Positions 1-8,484 of a stretch of DNA of 33,453 nt are shown here, piece by piece (within the stretch, counting starts at the first letter, position 1; every line of letters begins with the position of its first letter). The stretch lies in NCBI RefSeq assembly GCF_003426775.1, contig NZ_QJUG01000083.1:1-33453 (forward strand), written 5' to 3'. This DNA comes from Allorhizocola rhizosphaerae. Lineage in GTDB: Bacteria > Actinomycetota > Actinomycetes > Mycobacteriales > Micromonosporaceae. The notes under the pieces are model-generated. The model did not search any database. It saw only the letters and a list, made by a program, of their open reading frames with translations, and was not told where the DNA came from. The translations under genes were made by a program, and so were the position numbers.

Positions 1-160
1 TGAAAACATTCATACCAAAGGAATCAACCCAACAAAGGGGTCAAAAACCAAACAAAAACTTTGGCACTGGCATAAACAAGCACCCTGTTAAGTTCTCAAA
101 AAACAAACACACACCAAACCAGACCACACACCGTGCGACCCAATCCGGGGCAACTCCCCA
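1..160 (-). promoter_or_regulatory. rRNA operon leader (upstream of 16S rRNA)
   Basis: The region is AT-richer than its surroundings. Read on the minus strand it contains TTTTTTGAGAACTTAACAG and GGTGCTTG (within 77-110), followed by GCCAGTGCCAAA and T-rich tracts ending in a CCTTTGG block. This matches the conserved antitermination/processing leader that precedes 16S rRNA in actinobacteria (GTTTGAGAACTCAA-type boxA region). The mature 16S sequence is not in the window and should begin just beyond position 1. The placement downstream of tyrS, transcribed the same way, also fits the common actinobacterial order. Confidence 0.85.
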
Positions 161-189
161 ACACTACCCGATCGGACCTATCTGGTCAA
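161..189 (-). promoter_or_regulatory. Proximal rRNA promoter
   Basis: On the minus strand there is TTGACC (184-189), a 17-bp spacer and TAGTGT (161-166). This is close to the sigma-70/HrdB consensus and sits at the expected distance upstream of the conserved leader box. Confidence 0.7.
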
Positions 190-271
190 ATCCGGCGGCG
201 GTGACCCGGAGCACACAGCTTCGCTGTGGTTCTAGATCGTTGGGGGCTCCGACAACCCGGCCGGCACTTCG

Positions 272-291
272 GCTCTCGCTGCTGCGAGGGC
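272..291 (-). terminator. Hairpin between tyrS and the rRNA promoter
   Basis: An 8-bp stem (272-279 with 284-291, one G-T pair) has a 4-nt loop. There is no T-tract, so it may be a U-less terminator for tyrS transcripts or just structure in the rRNA upstream region. Confidence 0.3.
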
Positions 292-325
292 TGAACACCC
301 GCCCGGCTCGTTGCCGGCTCGAAAA

Positions 326-354
326 ACATTACGCGTTTGTGCGGCCCGCCGCAA
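326..354 (-). promoter_or_regulatory. Possible distal rRNA promoter
   Basis: On the minus strand there is TTGCGG (349-354), a 17-bp spacer and TAATGT (326-331). Actinobacterial rRNA operons commonly have several promoters. The -35 overlaps the hairpin just downstream of tyrS, which makes the call less certain. Confidence 0.45.
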
Positions 355-364
355 ATCGGCGGGC
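344..364 (-). terminator. Hairpin just after tyrS
   Basis: A perfect 8-bp GC stem (344-351 with 357-364) with a 5-nt loop starts 12 bases past the tyrS stop codon. There is no immediate T-tract. It is a plausible intrinsic terminator of the U-less type seen in high-GC actinobacteria. This is inferred from structure only. Confidence 0.45.
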
Positions 365-375
365 AGCGATGGGTG

Positions 376-1629
376 TCACACCAGCTCGACGCCGGCGATG
401 GTCTTCTTGCCCCGGCGCAGCACGAGGTAGCGTCCATGGAGGAGAGAATCCCTGCTCAGTGGACTGTCGGGATCGGACACTCGCTCATTGTTGAGGTACA
501 TGCCGCCTTCGGCCGCGGCACGGCGCGCATCGCCCAAACTCGACGCGAGGCCCGACTCCCTGAACAACACCGCAGCATTGTCCAGCGACGACACCCGCGC
601 GAGGCCCGCCTCCGCGAGCGCCGCGCCCAGTGTGGACTCGGGCAGGTCGCTCAGCGCACCCCGCCCGAACAGCGCCTGCGACGCCGCGATCACCGCCTGG
701 CACTCCTGTTTGCCGTGCAACAGCGTGGTGAGCTCCTCCGCCAGCGCCTTCTGCGCCCCGCGCAGGAACGGCTTCTCCGCCGTCTCCCGCGCCAGCTCCT
801 CGATCTCCTCCCGCCCGCGCAGGCTGAAGATCTTCATGAACGGCACCACGTCACGATCGTCGGTGTTGAACCAGAACTGGTAGAACGCGTACGGGCTGGT
901 CATGCTCGGGTCGAGCCACAGGGCCCCGCCCTCCGTCTTGCCGAACTTGGTCCCGTCGGCCTTGGTCACCAGCGGTGTGGTGAACGCGTGCACCGGTCCG
1001 GCGCCGCGCCGCCGCACGTAGTCGACGCCCGCGGTGATATTGCCCCACTGATCCGACCCACCAAATTGCAGGCTGCACCCGTACCGTCGATGCAATTCAA
1101 AAAAGTCATTTCCTTGAATCAGCTGGTACGAGAACTCGGTGTAGCTGATTCCGCTCTCCAGCCGGTTTCGGACCACATCGCGGGCGAGCATCTTGTTGAC
1201 CGGGAAGTGTTTGCCGACGTCACGCAGGAACTCGATGGCCGACATGGGCTGGGTCCAGTCCAGGTTGTTGACCATCGTGGCCGCCACGGAGCCCTCGAAG
1301 TCGAAGAACGGCTCGACCTGCCGCCGAATCTTGTCGACCCACGTCGCGACCACGGCCGGGTCGTTGAGCACGCGCTCGCCGCTGTCCTTCGGATCACCGA
1401 TCAGCCCGGTCGCGCCCCCGACCAGCAGCAGCGGCCGGTGGCCGGCAAGCTGCAACCGGCGCGCGGTCAGCACCTGCACCAGGTTGCCATGATGGATGCT
1501 CGGCGCGGTCGGGTCGAACCCCACATAGAACGTCACCGGCCCGCCGGCCAGGTGCTTGCGGAGCTCATCGAGGCCGGTCGAGTCCTGTATCAGGCCGCGC
1601 CACTGCAGATCATCGAGGATGTCGGTCAC
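376..1629 (-). CDS. tyrS: Tyrosyl-tRNA synthetase
   Basis: This cytoplasmic class I aminoacyl-tRNA synthetase charges tRNA-Tyr. With the GTG start at 1629 it is 417 residues, the usual bacterial length. That start is preceded by a GGGGGAT ribosome site; a longer reading frame to 1701 has no family similarity in its extra residues. Visible landmarks are FYVGFDPTAPSIHHGN (residues 34-49, the HIGH-type motif HHGN), a LLLVGGATGLIGDP stretch, KFGKTEGG near residue 230 (the KMSKS-type loop) and a C-terminal S4 RNA-binding domain. It runs in the same direction as the rRNA leader to its left and is divergent from the DUF1800 gene, with 116 bp between the starts. Confidence 0.97.
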   Translation of the reverse strand: MTDILDDLQWRGLIQDSTGLDELRKHLAGGPVTFYVGFDPTAPSIHHGNLVQVLTARRLQLAGHRPLLLVGGATGLIGDPKDSGERVLNDPAVVATWVDKIRRQVEPFFDFEGSVAATMVNNLDWTQPMSAIEFLRDVGKHFPVNKMLARDVVRNRLESGISYTEFSYQLIQGNDFFELHRRYGCSLQFGGSDQWGNITAGVDYVRRRGAGPVHAFTTPLVTKADGTKFGKTEGGALWLDPSMTSPYAFYQFWFNTDDRDVVPFMKIFSLRGREEIEELARETAEKPFLRGAQKALAEELTTLLHGKQECQAVIAASQALFGRGALSDLPESTLGAALAEAGLARVSSLDNAAVLFRESGLASSLGDARRAAAEGGMYLNNERVSDPDSPLSRDSLLHGRYLVLRRGKKTIAGVELV

Positions 1630-1734
1630 GACGACGATTATCCCCCGTGCCTGGACCCGGCCCGCATCAGGTTTACCGTAAGCAGCCGGCGGGCCACGCA
1701 TCGATAACTAGCGCGATGGCGTACCGATCCGGTT

Positions 1735-1740
1735 TACTCT
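1735..1740 (+). promoter_or_regulatory. Candidate -10 box for a leaderless DUF1800 mRNA
   Basis: TACTCT lies 5 bases before the ATG at 1746, which would put the transcription start at or next to the start codon. No ribosome site precedes either candidate ATG (1716 or 1746), and no clear -35 is visible. This is inference only. Confidence 0.3.
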
Positions 1741-1745
1741 CCCCC

Positions 1746-3059
1746 ATGGCCGAACGCGACAAGCTCGCGCATCTGCTCCGCCGGGCGACCTTCGGCCCCA
1801 CGGCCGAAGAGGTCGACGCGGCGGAGCGCGACGGGCTCGAGGCGACGATTGCGCGGCTGGTCGGGCCGTCGGACCCCAATCTGGGCCCGCCCATCCCCGT
1901 GATCACCAACGATCCCGTCGACTCCCTTCCCCGGGACGCGACCGGCGCCCAGCGCGAGGCGGCGCGCAAGACGCGCGAGACCCAGATCGCCACGATCACC
2001 AACTGGTGGCTGGATCGCATGGTCGTTGCCGGGAGCCAGCTTGAGGAGAAGATGGCCTTCTTCTGGCACGGGCACTGGGCCACCAGTATCGAAAAGGTCG
2101 ACTCGGCCCACCTGATGCTGTTGCAGCACAACACGTTCCGCCGCTACGGGCAGGGCGATTTCGCCGCGTTCGTGAAGGCGATGGTTCGCGACCCGGCCCT
2201 GATCCTGTGGCTTGACGGGCAGCGCAACACCCGCAAGGCGCCCAACGAAAACCTGGCCCGCGAGCTGCTTGAGCTGTTCTGTCTCGGGATCGGCAACTAC
2301 ACCGAAGACGACGTCAAGGCGGGCGCCCGCGCGCTCACCGGCTGGGTGGTCGAGCGCGGGAGCGGCAAGACCCGCCTCGACATGAGCCGCTATGACGCCG
2401 GCGAGAAGACGATCCTCGGCCAGACCGGCAAGTTCGACGCCGACGGGTTCGCCGATGTGCTGCTCAACCTGCCCGCCTCGCAACGCTTTGTGGCCCGCCG
2501 GCTGTGGTTCCGGTTCGCCTCGGGCGACCCGGTCCCAGAGGAGGTGCTGCACAAGCTGGTCAGCGCCTACCACGCGGGCAAGGGCATCACGACCATGCTG
2601 CTGGCGATGTTCAGCCACCCGGCGTTCCTGGCGACCCGTGGGCAGCTGGTGAAGCAGCCGCTGGAGTGGGCGGTCGGGGCGATGCGCCAGCTGGGCCTGC
2701 GCCCGTCGACCCTGGCCGAAAACGACCGCAAGCAGCTGATGAACAGCCTCGATGGGCTCGATCAGGTGCCGTTCCGCCCGCCGAGCGTTGGCGGCTGGCC
2801 GCATGGGGCGGCCTGGCTGACGAGCCATTCCATCCAGGTGCGGCTGCGCCTGGCCGAGATGCTCGCGGCGCGCACGCCCAATTCGGTGCTCGCCAAGCTC
2901 AACGAGGCCCCGCAGGAGGGCCGGCCCGACGCGCTGGCGAAACTGCTCGTGGTCGACGCCTGGACGCCCCGCACGCGCGCCGTGCTCGACGGCGCCGCCA
3001 AGGATTCGCGCAAGATGCTGGCTCTGGGGCTGGTCAGCCCCGAGTACAGCGTCCATTGA
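1746..3059 (+). CDS. DUF1800 family protein
   Basis: This 437-residue protein has the DUF1800 hallmark near its N-terminus (LLRRATFGPT, residues 8-17). It also has typical later blocks: FFWHGHW, a LWLDGQRN-x4-PNENLARELLELF stretch, GARALTGW, and a C-terminal PPSVGGWPHG. Biochemical function is unknown. DUF1800 genes are almost always next to DUF1501 genes, as here: the next gene starts 8 bases after this stop and its ribosome site overlaps the stop codon, so they form an operon. The start is uncertain. ATG 1746 is chosen because it begins the family homology and suits a leaderless transcript; ATG 1716 in the same frame is the alternative. No signal peptide is evident. Confidence 0.85.
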   Translation: MAERDKLAHLLRRATFGPTAEEVDAAERDGLEATIARLVGPSDPNLGPPIPVITNDPVDSLPRDATGAQREAARKTRETQIATITNWWLDRMVVAGSQLEEKMAFFWHGHWATSIEKVDSAHLMLLQHNTFRRYGQGDFAAFVKAMVRDPALILWLDGQRNTRKAPNENLARELLELFCLGIGNYTEDDVKAGARALTGWVVERGSGKTRLDMSRYDAGEKTILGQTGKFDADGFADVLLNLPASQRFVARRLWFRFASGDPVPEEVLHKLVSAYHAGKGITTMLLAMFSHPAFLATRGQLVKQPLEWAVGAMRQLGLRPSTLAENDRKQLMNSLDGLDQVPFRPPSVGGWPHGAAWLTSHSIQVRLRLAEMLAARTPNSVLAKLNEAPQEGRPDALAKLLVVDAWTPRTRAVLDGAAKDSRKMLALGLVSPEYSVH

Positions 3060-3067
3060 GGAGAGTC

Positions 3068-4312
3068 ATGGACTTTCTGACCAGACGCAAGTTCCTGCTC
3101 GCCAGCGGGGTCACCGGGGCCGGCGCCATCGCCGCGGGCGTCACGTGGCTGCCGATGAAGGAGATCATGCAGACGGCGGGCGAGCTGACCGGGCTCGCGC
3201 CCGGCGTGCCCAAGATCCTCGTCATCGTCACGCTCTACGGGGGCAACGACGGGCTCAACACCGTCATCCCCTACAACGACCCCGCCTACGCCAAGGCGCG
3301 GCCCGATCTGGCCTATGACGAGGGCGAGGTGCTCAAGCTCGACGAGGTCGCGGGGCTCAACCCCGCGCTGAAGGGAATGCACCAGGCATTCGAGCGCAAG
3401 CAGGTGGCGATCGTGCGCAGCGTCGGCTATCCGAAGCCGGATCGCAGCCATTTCCGTTCGATGGACATCTGGCACACGGGCGAGCCGGAGCGTCCCGGCA
3501 ACACCGGCTGGCTGGGCCGCTGGCTCGATACCGCAGGCGGCGATCCGCGCCTGGCCGTGTCGTTCGAGCAGGTGCTGCCGCCGCTGCTGGCCGGCGAGGC
3601 GAGCGCGGGCGCGGTGGTGGGCGGCAACGGGCTGCGCCTGCCCAAGACGTTCAACATGAAGTCGATCAGCGGGCTGGGCCAGGTCGTGCCGGGCGAGCCC
3701 AAGTTGCAGGCCCGCGCGGCCTCGTGCTTCGAGGCCTTGGCGGGTGTCGACCAACTGATCAAGGACGTGATAGAGGACGCGGCCGAGCGGGCCAAGGCGG
3801 GCGAGACCCAGGCGACCGGCACGGGCGGGCAGACCGCGATCCAGCAGCAGTTCAACCTGGTCGCGCAGTGCATCGAGGCGAAGGTGGCCACCCGGGTGTT
3901 CTCCGTGTCGCTGGGCGGCTTCGACACCCACGCCGACGAGAAGCAGCCGCACCAGACGCTGTTGGGCATGCTTGACCGCGCTGTGACCGGCTTCCTCGAC
4001 CGGATGTCCAAATCGGAGCAGGGCAAGAACGTGGTCGTGTTGGTTTATTCGGAGTTCGGGCGGCGAGTGAAGGCCAACGCGTCCGACGGCACCGATCACG
4101 GCACGGCGTCCGATGTGTTCCTGCTCGGGCATGGCGTCAAGGGCGGGATCTACGGGCAGCCGCCGGACCTGAAGGACCTCGACCGGGGTGGCGATTTGAA
4201 ATACACCACCGATTTCCGCGACGTCTATGCCACCGTGCTGGAGCGGGTGCTGGAGACCGACGCGGATCGGGTGCTGCCCAAGTGGAGCGGGCGGCTTCCC
4301 CAGATCGTCTGA
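3068..4312 (+). CDS. DUF1501 family Tat-exported protein
   Basis: This is a 414-residue member of the DUF1501 family (related to the alkaline phosphatase/sulfatase fold). The N-terminus MDFLTRRKFLLASG plus a hydrophobic stretch is a twin-arginine signal, so it is exported folded across the membrane. Family blocks seen are LYGGNDGLNTVIPYNDPAYA, the RSHFRSMDIWHTGEPE region, SLGGFDTHADE and YSEFGRRVKANASDGTDHG near the C-terminus, whose His/Asp residues are probable metal ligands. The ATG is preceded by GAGGAGAG (3058-3065), which overlaps the stop of the upstream DUF1800 gene. Translation and probably function are therefore linked, but the physiological role of the pair is unknown. Confidence 0.88.
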   Translation: MDFLTRRKFLLASGVTGAGAIAAGVTWLPMKEIMQTAGELTGLAPGVPKILVIVTLYGGNDGLNTVIPYNDPAYAKARPDLAYDEGEVLKLDEVAGLNPALKGMHQAFERKQVAIVRSVGYPKPDRSHFRSMDIWHTGEPERPGNTGWLGRWLDTAGGDPRLAVSFEQVLPPLLAGEASAGAVVGGNGLRLPKTFNMKSISGLGQVVPGEPKLQARAASCFEALAGVDQLIKDVIEDAAERAKAGETQATGTGGQTAIQQQFNLVAQCIEAKVATRVFSVSLGGFDTHADEKQPHQTLLGMLDRAVTGFLDRMSKSEQGKNVVVLVYSEFGRRVKANASDGTDHGTASDVFLLGHGVKGGIYGQPPDLKDLDRGGDLKYTTDFRDVYATVLERVLETDADRVLPKWSGRLPQIV

Positions 4313-4363
4313 GCGACCAGCCCGGCGGCGACAGAGCCCAGGCCCGATTGACGACTCCCAACC

Positions 4364-4386
4364 GCTCGCCGAGGGCGCAGGCGAGC
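4364..4386 (+). terminator. Possible terminator after the DUF1501 gene
   Basis: A 7-bp perfect stem (GCTCGCC 4364-4370 with GGCGAGC 4380-4386) encloses a 9-nt loop, 51 bases after the DUF1501 stop. No T-tract follows, so support is structural only. Confidence 0.35.
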
Positions 4387-4445
4387 CCACCGCGCGCCTG
4401 GCAGGAGGGCGAAGCGGCGCCGGCGCAGCAGGTGGCGTTCACGAC

Positions 4446-4478
4446 GTCGCGACGACATCTTGGCGATGTCATCGCGAC
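4446..4478. promoter_or_regulatory. Operator palindrome in front of the TetR gene
   Basis: Arms GTCGCGACGACATC (4446-4459) and GATGTCATCGCGAC (4465-4478) match on 13 of 14 positions around a 5-bp spacer. A likely promoter overlaps it: TTGGCG (4460-4465), 17 bp, GACTAT (4483-4488). The length and position suit binding of one or two TetR dimers and autorepression. Confidence 0.65.
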
Positions 4479-4486
4479 GCCTGACT

Positions 4487-5260
4487 ATGGTGTCGTATGT
4501 GGCCAAGGAGTACAGCGGCTCAGGTGACCCCACGCGCAGCATGCAGCTGCTTTGGGGGATACAGGAGCGCCCGAAACGCGGCCCCAAACCCCGGCTGACG
4601 GTCGAAGACATCACCCGCGCGGCGATCACCCTGGCCGATGCCGAGGGCCTGGAGGCCGTGTCGATGCGCCGGGTGGGCGAGCAGCTGGGCGTCACGGCCA
4701 TGTCGCTGTACAGCTATGTGCCGAGCAAGGCCGAGCTGCTGGATCTCATGATCGACAGGGTGTACGGCGAAATGCCGCGCACCGACTCCGATGAGCCCTG
4801 GCGTGCACGGCTAGAGCGTGTCGCACGGGGCGCACGCGCGATGTACCTACGGCACCCGTGGCTGCTGCAGGTCGCAACCGCCCGCCCCGTGCTCGGCCCG
4901 AATGCGATCGCGCGCTACGAGCACGACCTGCGCGCCGTCGAAGGCGTAGGGCTCAGCGATCTCGACATGGACCTGGTCGTGGCCCTGATCGGCGACTACG
5001 TGCACGGCTCGGTGCGCACGGCCATCGAGGCGGCGCAGGCCGAGGAGCGCACGGGCATGACCGACCTGCAGTGGTGGGAGTCGCTTGCGCCGCTGCTGGA
5101 GAAGGTCGTCGATTGGCGCGACTACCCGGTGGCGACCCGGGTCGGCGAAAAGGTGGGCGAGCTCTACCAGGCGCCCATGGATCCCGAGCGCAGCTTCGAG
5201 TTCGGGCTGCAGCGCGTCCTCGACGGTATCGAGGTGTACCTCAAAAACGCCACATCTTGA
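4487..5260 (+). CDS. TetR family transcriptional regulator
   Basis: This 257-residue repressor has an N-terminal YSGSGDP-x-RSMQLLWG tail. It is followed by a TetR helix-turn-helix, with LTVEDITRAAITLADAEG leading into VSMRRVGEQLGVTAMSLYSY. The C-terminal ligand domain is of the tetracycline-repressor-like type (TetR_C). The start is not certain: ATG 4487 (used here), GTG 4490 or GTG 4499 keep the conserved YSGSGDP segment, while ATG 4541 would remove it. Starts at 4460 or 4466 would lie inside the operator. Its stop overlaps the convergent membrane-protein gene by 20 bp. No divergent target gene is present, so self-regulation, or control of the cassette or distant genes, is inferred. The ligand is unknown. 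Confidence 0.88.
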   Translation: MVSYVAKEYSGSGDPTRSMQLLWGIQERPKRGPKPRLTVEDITRAAITLADAEGLEAVSMRRVGEQLGVTAMSLYSYVPSKAELLDLMIDRVYGEMPRTDSDEPWRARLERVARGARAMYLRHPWLLQVATARPVLGPNAIARYEHDLRAVEGVGLSDLDMDLVVALIGDYVHGSVRTAIEAAQAEERTGMTDLQWWESLAPLLEKVVDWRDYPVATRVGEKVGELYQAPMDPERSFEFGLQRVLDGIEVYLKNATS

Positions 5261-6512
5261 CGTCCACTTTGGACATCCGATCCGCCAGCTGCGCGCAAAT
5301 GCGCGCCAGCAGCGGCACGGCCAGCCAGGCCAACACGAAACCGTAGTACGCGAATTCGGCCAGCTGGCCGGGGTTCAGGTGAGGCGGGCGCACCATCGGG
5401 TACCAGATCTGACTGAATTCCAAGGTGAAATGGCAGACATACGCGTATTGGTAGTAGCCGATGAAACATTCCGGCGGGAAATACGAACCCAGCACGAGAC
5501 TGTCGGCCCCGACCCACACCGAAACCAACAGCACCGCCAGCACGCCAAGGTTGCCGAGCACGCTCGGGTAGGGGTGCCGCAACACGGCAGCGAGCGCCAG
5601 CGACGCCGGAAGGATTGCTATCACGAAGAAGCGCGGGCCCCAATAGTCTCCGCCATACCAACTCCACCAACTCGCATACGCCAGCACGAGCCCGGCCAGG
5701 AACAGCATCCACAGCAGATAAACCCGAAACAGCGGCGCGTCCAGCCGTTTGCGCACCGGCAGCAGCAGTCCCGGCGCGTAGAACACCAGCCCCTTGCCGA
5801 ACGAGAACAGGATGGCCATCAGCCCGAAGAAGAACGGATACGAGAATCCGTCGAGGCCCGAATACGGCATGACGGTTTTCGCGATGACCACGTTGTTGGT
5901 GTATTCGGCGTCGAACCCGCGCCTGAACCAGATTTCCAACACCACGATGAGCCCGCCGACGCCCACCGGAATGAGGTGGCGCAGGCGCTTGAACCGCACG
6001 CTCTCCCCCGCCGACACCAGGCCGAGGCCGATCAGTGTGGCGGGGGTGTTGGCCGCGCCGAGAATCACCGCCGCCCATCCGGCCTTGGTGAATCGGTAGA
6101 CCAACGCCACAATGCCCACGCCGACCGCGACCATCGTGAACACCTCGCCGTAGAAGTTGCGCACGTGCGGTGCGATCATGCTGCCCGCCACCACGAGCAA
6201 CAGGAACGTGCGCAGCAGCGAGCGGTCGATGTGCTTGCGCAGCAACAAATAGAGTGCACCGATCGACAGCGCGAACAGAATGATGTTGTAGTACTGCAGC
6301 ACGCCCAGCCCGAGCAGGTAAAGCGGGGTGGCGAACAACGGGCCGATCATCGAGTAGATCGTGTCGGCGACCTCACCGCGCTGCCACAGCTGCAGCAGCG
6401 CGTTCCACCGCGCGAGGCCGTCGCCGCCGAGTTGCTGCTGCTGCCCGAAGGCGAGCAGGAACAACCCGAGCAGAATCAGGGCCGTTTCGACGGGGGCCTT
6501 CCATGGGCGCAT
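5241..6512 (-). CDS. Polytopic membrane protein, GT-C glycosyltransferase-like
   Basis: The protein has 423 residues and about ten or more hydrophobic segments. The charged and aromatic loop SWWSWYGGDYWGPRFF (second half) resembles the WGG/YGPRFL loops of GT-C type (PMT/GT39-like) lipid-linked glycosyltransferases of actinobacteria. The N-terminal exoloop after the first segment (GQQQQLGGDGLARWNALLQ) is where such enzymes carry acidic catalytic residues; a D is present there, but I cannot assign it. The function call is therefore tentative; membrane localisation is secure. It begins 11 bp after the DNA glycosylase gene and may be the last gene of the arg transcript. Its last 20 bp overlap the convergent tetR gene. 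Confidence 0.6.
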   Translation of the reverse strand: MRPWKAPVETALILLGLFLLAFGQQQQLGGDGLARWNALLQLWQRGEVADTIYSMIGPLFATPLYLLGLGVLQYYNIILFALSIGALYLLLRKHIDRSLLRTFLLLVVAGSMIAPHVRNFYGEVFTMVAVGVGIVALVYRFTKAGWAAVILGAANTPATLIGLGLVSAGESVRFKRLRHLIPVGVGGLIVVLEIWFRRGFDAEYTNNVVIAKTVMPYSGLDGFSYPFFFGLMAILFSFGKGLVFYAPGLLLPVRKRLDAPLFRVYLLWMLFLAGLVLAYASWWSWYGGDYWGPRFFVIAILPASLALAAVLRHPYPSVLGNLGVLAVLLVSVWVGADSLVLGSYFPPECFIGYYQYAYVCHFTLEFSQIWYPMVRPPHLNPGQLAEFAYYGFVLAWLAVPLLARICAQLADRMSKVDVKMWRF

Positions 6513-6523
6513 GGATCAGCAGG

Positions 6524-7105
6524 CTATCGCACGACCCGGTTACCCGGGCGATACGCACTTACCGTCGGGTCGCCGGGCAGCCAGAACCGCCACGCGCGCT
6601 CGGCCTCCTTGGCCACGCCGACCCGCGGCCCCTGTTCAAACCGCGCCCGTCTTGGGGGGACAGTGAGCCGCACGGGCGAGGCCGGGTCGAACACATCGAT
6701 GCCATTGGCCGCGCCGTCCAACTCCAGTACCGTCGCCAGCCGCGCCGGACCCCTGGCGAGGTCGCGTGGCGAGACGCCATCTCCCCTTCGCGACACGGCC
6801 AGGTCCACGCCGTCGATGACCTCGCCCGCCCGCAGCAGCACGGCGCTGGCCTCGCCCTCCGGGCCGGTCACGATGTTGGCGCACCAGTGCATCCCGTACG
6901 TGAAATACACATACAGCCGCCCCGCGGGACCGAACATCACGTCGTTGCGCTTGGTGCGCCCACGGTGGGCGTGCGACGCCTCGTCCTGCCCGATGCCCGC
7001 GTAGGCCTCGACCTCCGTGAGCCGCACCGCCACCGCGCCCTTGCGGATGACGGCGCCCAGCAGTCGCGGCGCCACCTCCGCCGCGGAGCCCTCTATGAAG
7101 CCCAC
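6524..7105 (-). CDS. 3-methyladenine DNA glycosylase (Mpg/AAG family)
   Basis: This 193-residue base-excision repair enzyme is predicted to remove alkylated purines. Recognisable blocks are VAPRLLGAVI, the catalytic-region TEVEAYAG-x4-ASHA-x2-GRT-x-RN (Glu in VEAY is the expected general base residue), GRLYVYFTYGMHWCANIV, and a C-terminal GPRVGV. The GTG start at 7105 is chosen because homology begins there and it overlaps the end of argH by 13 bases, so translation is coupled. An ATG far upstream would add unrelated sequence read from within argH. Having this repair gene directly after argH is a common actinobacterial arrangement. Confidence 0.92.
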   Translation of the reverse strand: MGFIEGSAAEVAPRLLGAVIRKGAVAVRLTEVEAYAGIGQDEASHAHRGRTKRNDVMFGPAGRLYVYFTYGMHWCANIVTGPEGEASAVLLRAGEVIDGVDLAVSRRGDGVSPRDLARGPARLATVLELDGAANGIDVFDPASPVRLTVPPRRARFEQGPRVGVAKEAERAWRFWLPGDPTVSAYRPGNRVVR

Positions 7106-8484
7106 TCGTGCCAAGCCCGCAGTTGTTCGACCACTTTGGACAGTTGCTCGGCGACCGGACCCGGCCCGGTGGACCCGGGCGTGATGCGTGCCGCCAGCGC
7201 CTCCCGCACGGTGAGCACGTCGCGCACCTCCGGTGTGAGGTGCTCGCTCACTGAAGCCAGGTCGTCGTCGCTCACCTCGTGCAGTTCGCATTCGCGCACC
7301 GCGCACAAAGCCACCAGCTGGCCGGTGATCTCGTGCGCGTCCCGGAACGGGACTCCCCTTCGCACCAACCAGTCCGCGACCTCCGTGGCGAGCGAGAACC
7401 CCGCGGGCGCCGCCTTGGCCAGCCGGTCGACCCGCACGGTCATCGTCGAAATCATGCCGGTCAGCGCGGGCAGCACGAGCGACAGCGTGTCGATCGCGTC
7501 GAAGACCGGCTCCTTGTCCTCCTGCATGTCGCGGTCATAGGTCAGCGGCAGGCCCTTGAGCATGGTGAGCACGCTGACCAGCCCGCCGATCAGCCGCCCG
7601 GCCTTGCCCCGGGCCAGCTCGGCGATGTCGGCGTTCTTCTTCTGCGGCATGATCGATGACCCGGTCGCGAACGCGTCATCGAGCTCGACCCAGCCGAACT
7701 CCTGCGACGTCCACAGCACGACCTCCTCGCCCAGCCGGGACAGGTGCACGCCGAGCAGGGCCGTGACGAACAGGAACTCGGCCACGAAGTCGCGGTCGGA
7801 CACCGCGTCCATGGAGTTGGCGAACGACTCGCGGAACCCCAGCTCCTTGGCCACCTGCGGCGGGTCCAGCGGCAGTCCCGAACCGGCGAGCGCGCCCGCG
7901 CCGAGCGGGCTCACGGCCGCCCTTGCGTCCCAGTCGCGCAGCCGGTCGAGGTCGCGCAGCAACGGGTGCACGTGGGCGAGCAGCCAATGTCCAAACACGA
8001 CCGGCTGGGCGTGCTGCACGTGGGTCATGCCCGGGGCGGGCGTGTCCACGTGCCGCGCGGCCTGCTCGGTGAGCGCGTCGGCCAGCTCTTTTATCAAGAA
8101 CGCCACCCCGCGGGCGTGGTCGCGCAGATACAGCCGCAGGTCCGTGGCCACCTGGTCGTTGCGCGAACGCCCGGCGCGCAGCTTGCCGCCCAGCGCGCCC
8201 AGCCGTTCCAGCAGCCCGCGCTCCAGCGCGGTGTGCACGTCTTCATCTTCGACCGTGGGCCGGAAGGTCCCGGTTTCCACGGCCGCGTCGAGGTCGTCGA
8301 GCGCCGCGAGGACCTGGCCCAGCTCGTCGGGCGTGAGCAGCCCGGCGGCCGCCAGCACCCGGGCGTGCGCCCGCGAGCCCGCGATGTCGTACCGCGCCAG
8401 CCTCCAGTCGAAATGCACACTCACGGAAAGCCGTGCCAGCGCCTCCGCGGGTCCGCCCTGAAACCGTCCGCCCCACAACTTCAT
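7093..8484 (-). CDS. argH: Argininosuccinate lyase
   Basis: This enzyme splits argininosuccinate into arginine and fumarate, the last step of arginine synthesis. It is 463 residues, the normal length for this fumarase/aspartase superfamily. It starts [11 protein letters not shown] and contains [13 protein letters not shown], the [12 protein letters not shown]-type histidine region, and the signature [12 protein letters not shown] with the catalytic serine loop. The ATG at 8484 overlaps the argG stop in an ATGA. Translation ends inside the start region of the DNA glycosylase gene. Confidence 0.98.
   Translation of the reverse strand: MKLWGGRFQGGPAEALARLSVSVHFDWRLARYDIAGSRAHARVLAAAGLLTPDELGQVLAALDDLDAAVETGTFRPTVEDEDVHTALERGLLERLGALGGKLRAGRSRNDQVATDLRLYLRDHARGVAFLIKELADALTEQAARHVDTPAPGMTHVQHAQPVVFGHWLLAHVHPLLRDLDRLRDWDARAAVSPLGAGALAGSGLPLDPPQVAKELGFRESFANSMDAVSDRDFVAEFLFVTALLGVHLSRLGEEVVLWTSQEFGWVELDDAFATGSSIMPQKKNADIAELARGKAGRLIGGLVSVLTMLKGLPLTYDRDMQEDKEPVFDAIDTLSLVLPALTGMISTMTVRVDRLAKAAPAGFSLATEVADWLVRRGVPFRDAHEITGQLVALCAVRECELHEVSDDDLASVSEHLTPEVRDVLTVREALAARITPGSTGPGPVAEQLSKVVEQLRAWHEWAS

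Noticed and set aside
4460-4486. TTG 4460 or ATG 4466 as the TetR start
   Set aside because: Both lie within the operator palindrome and upstream of the likely transcript start.
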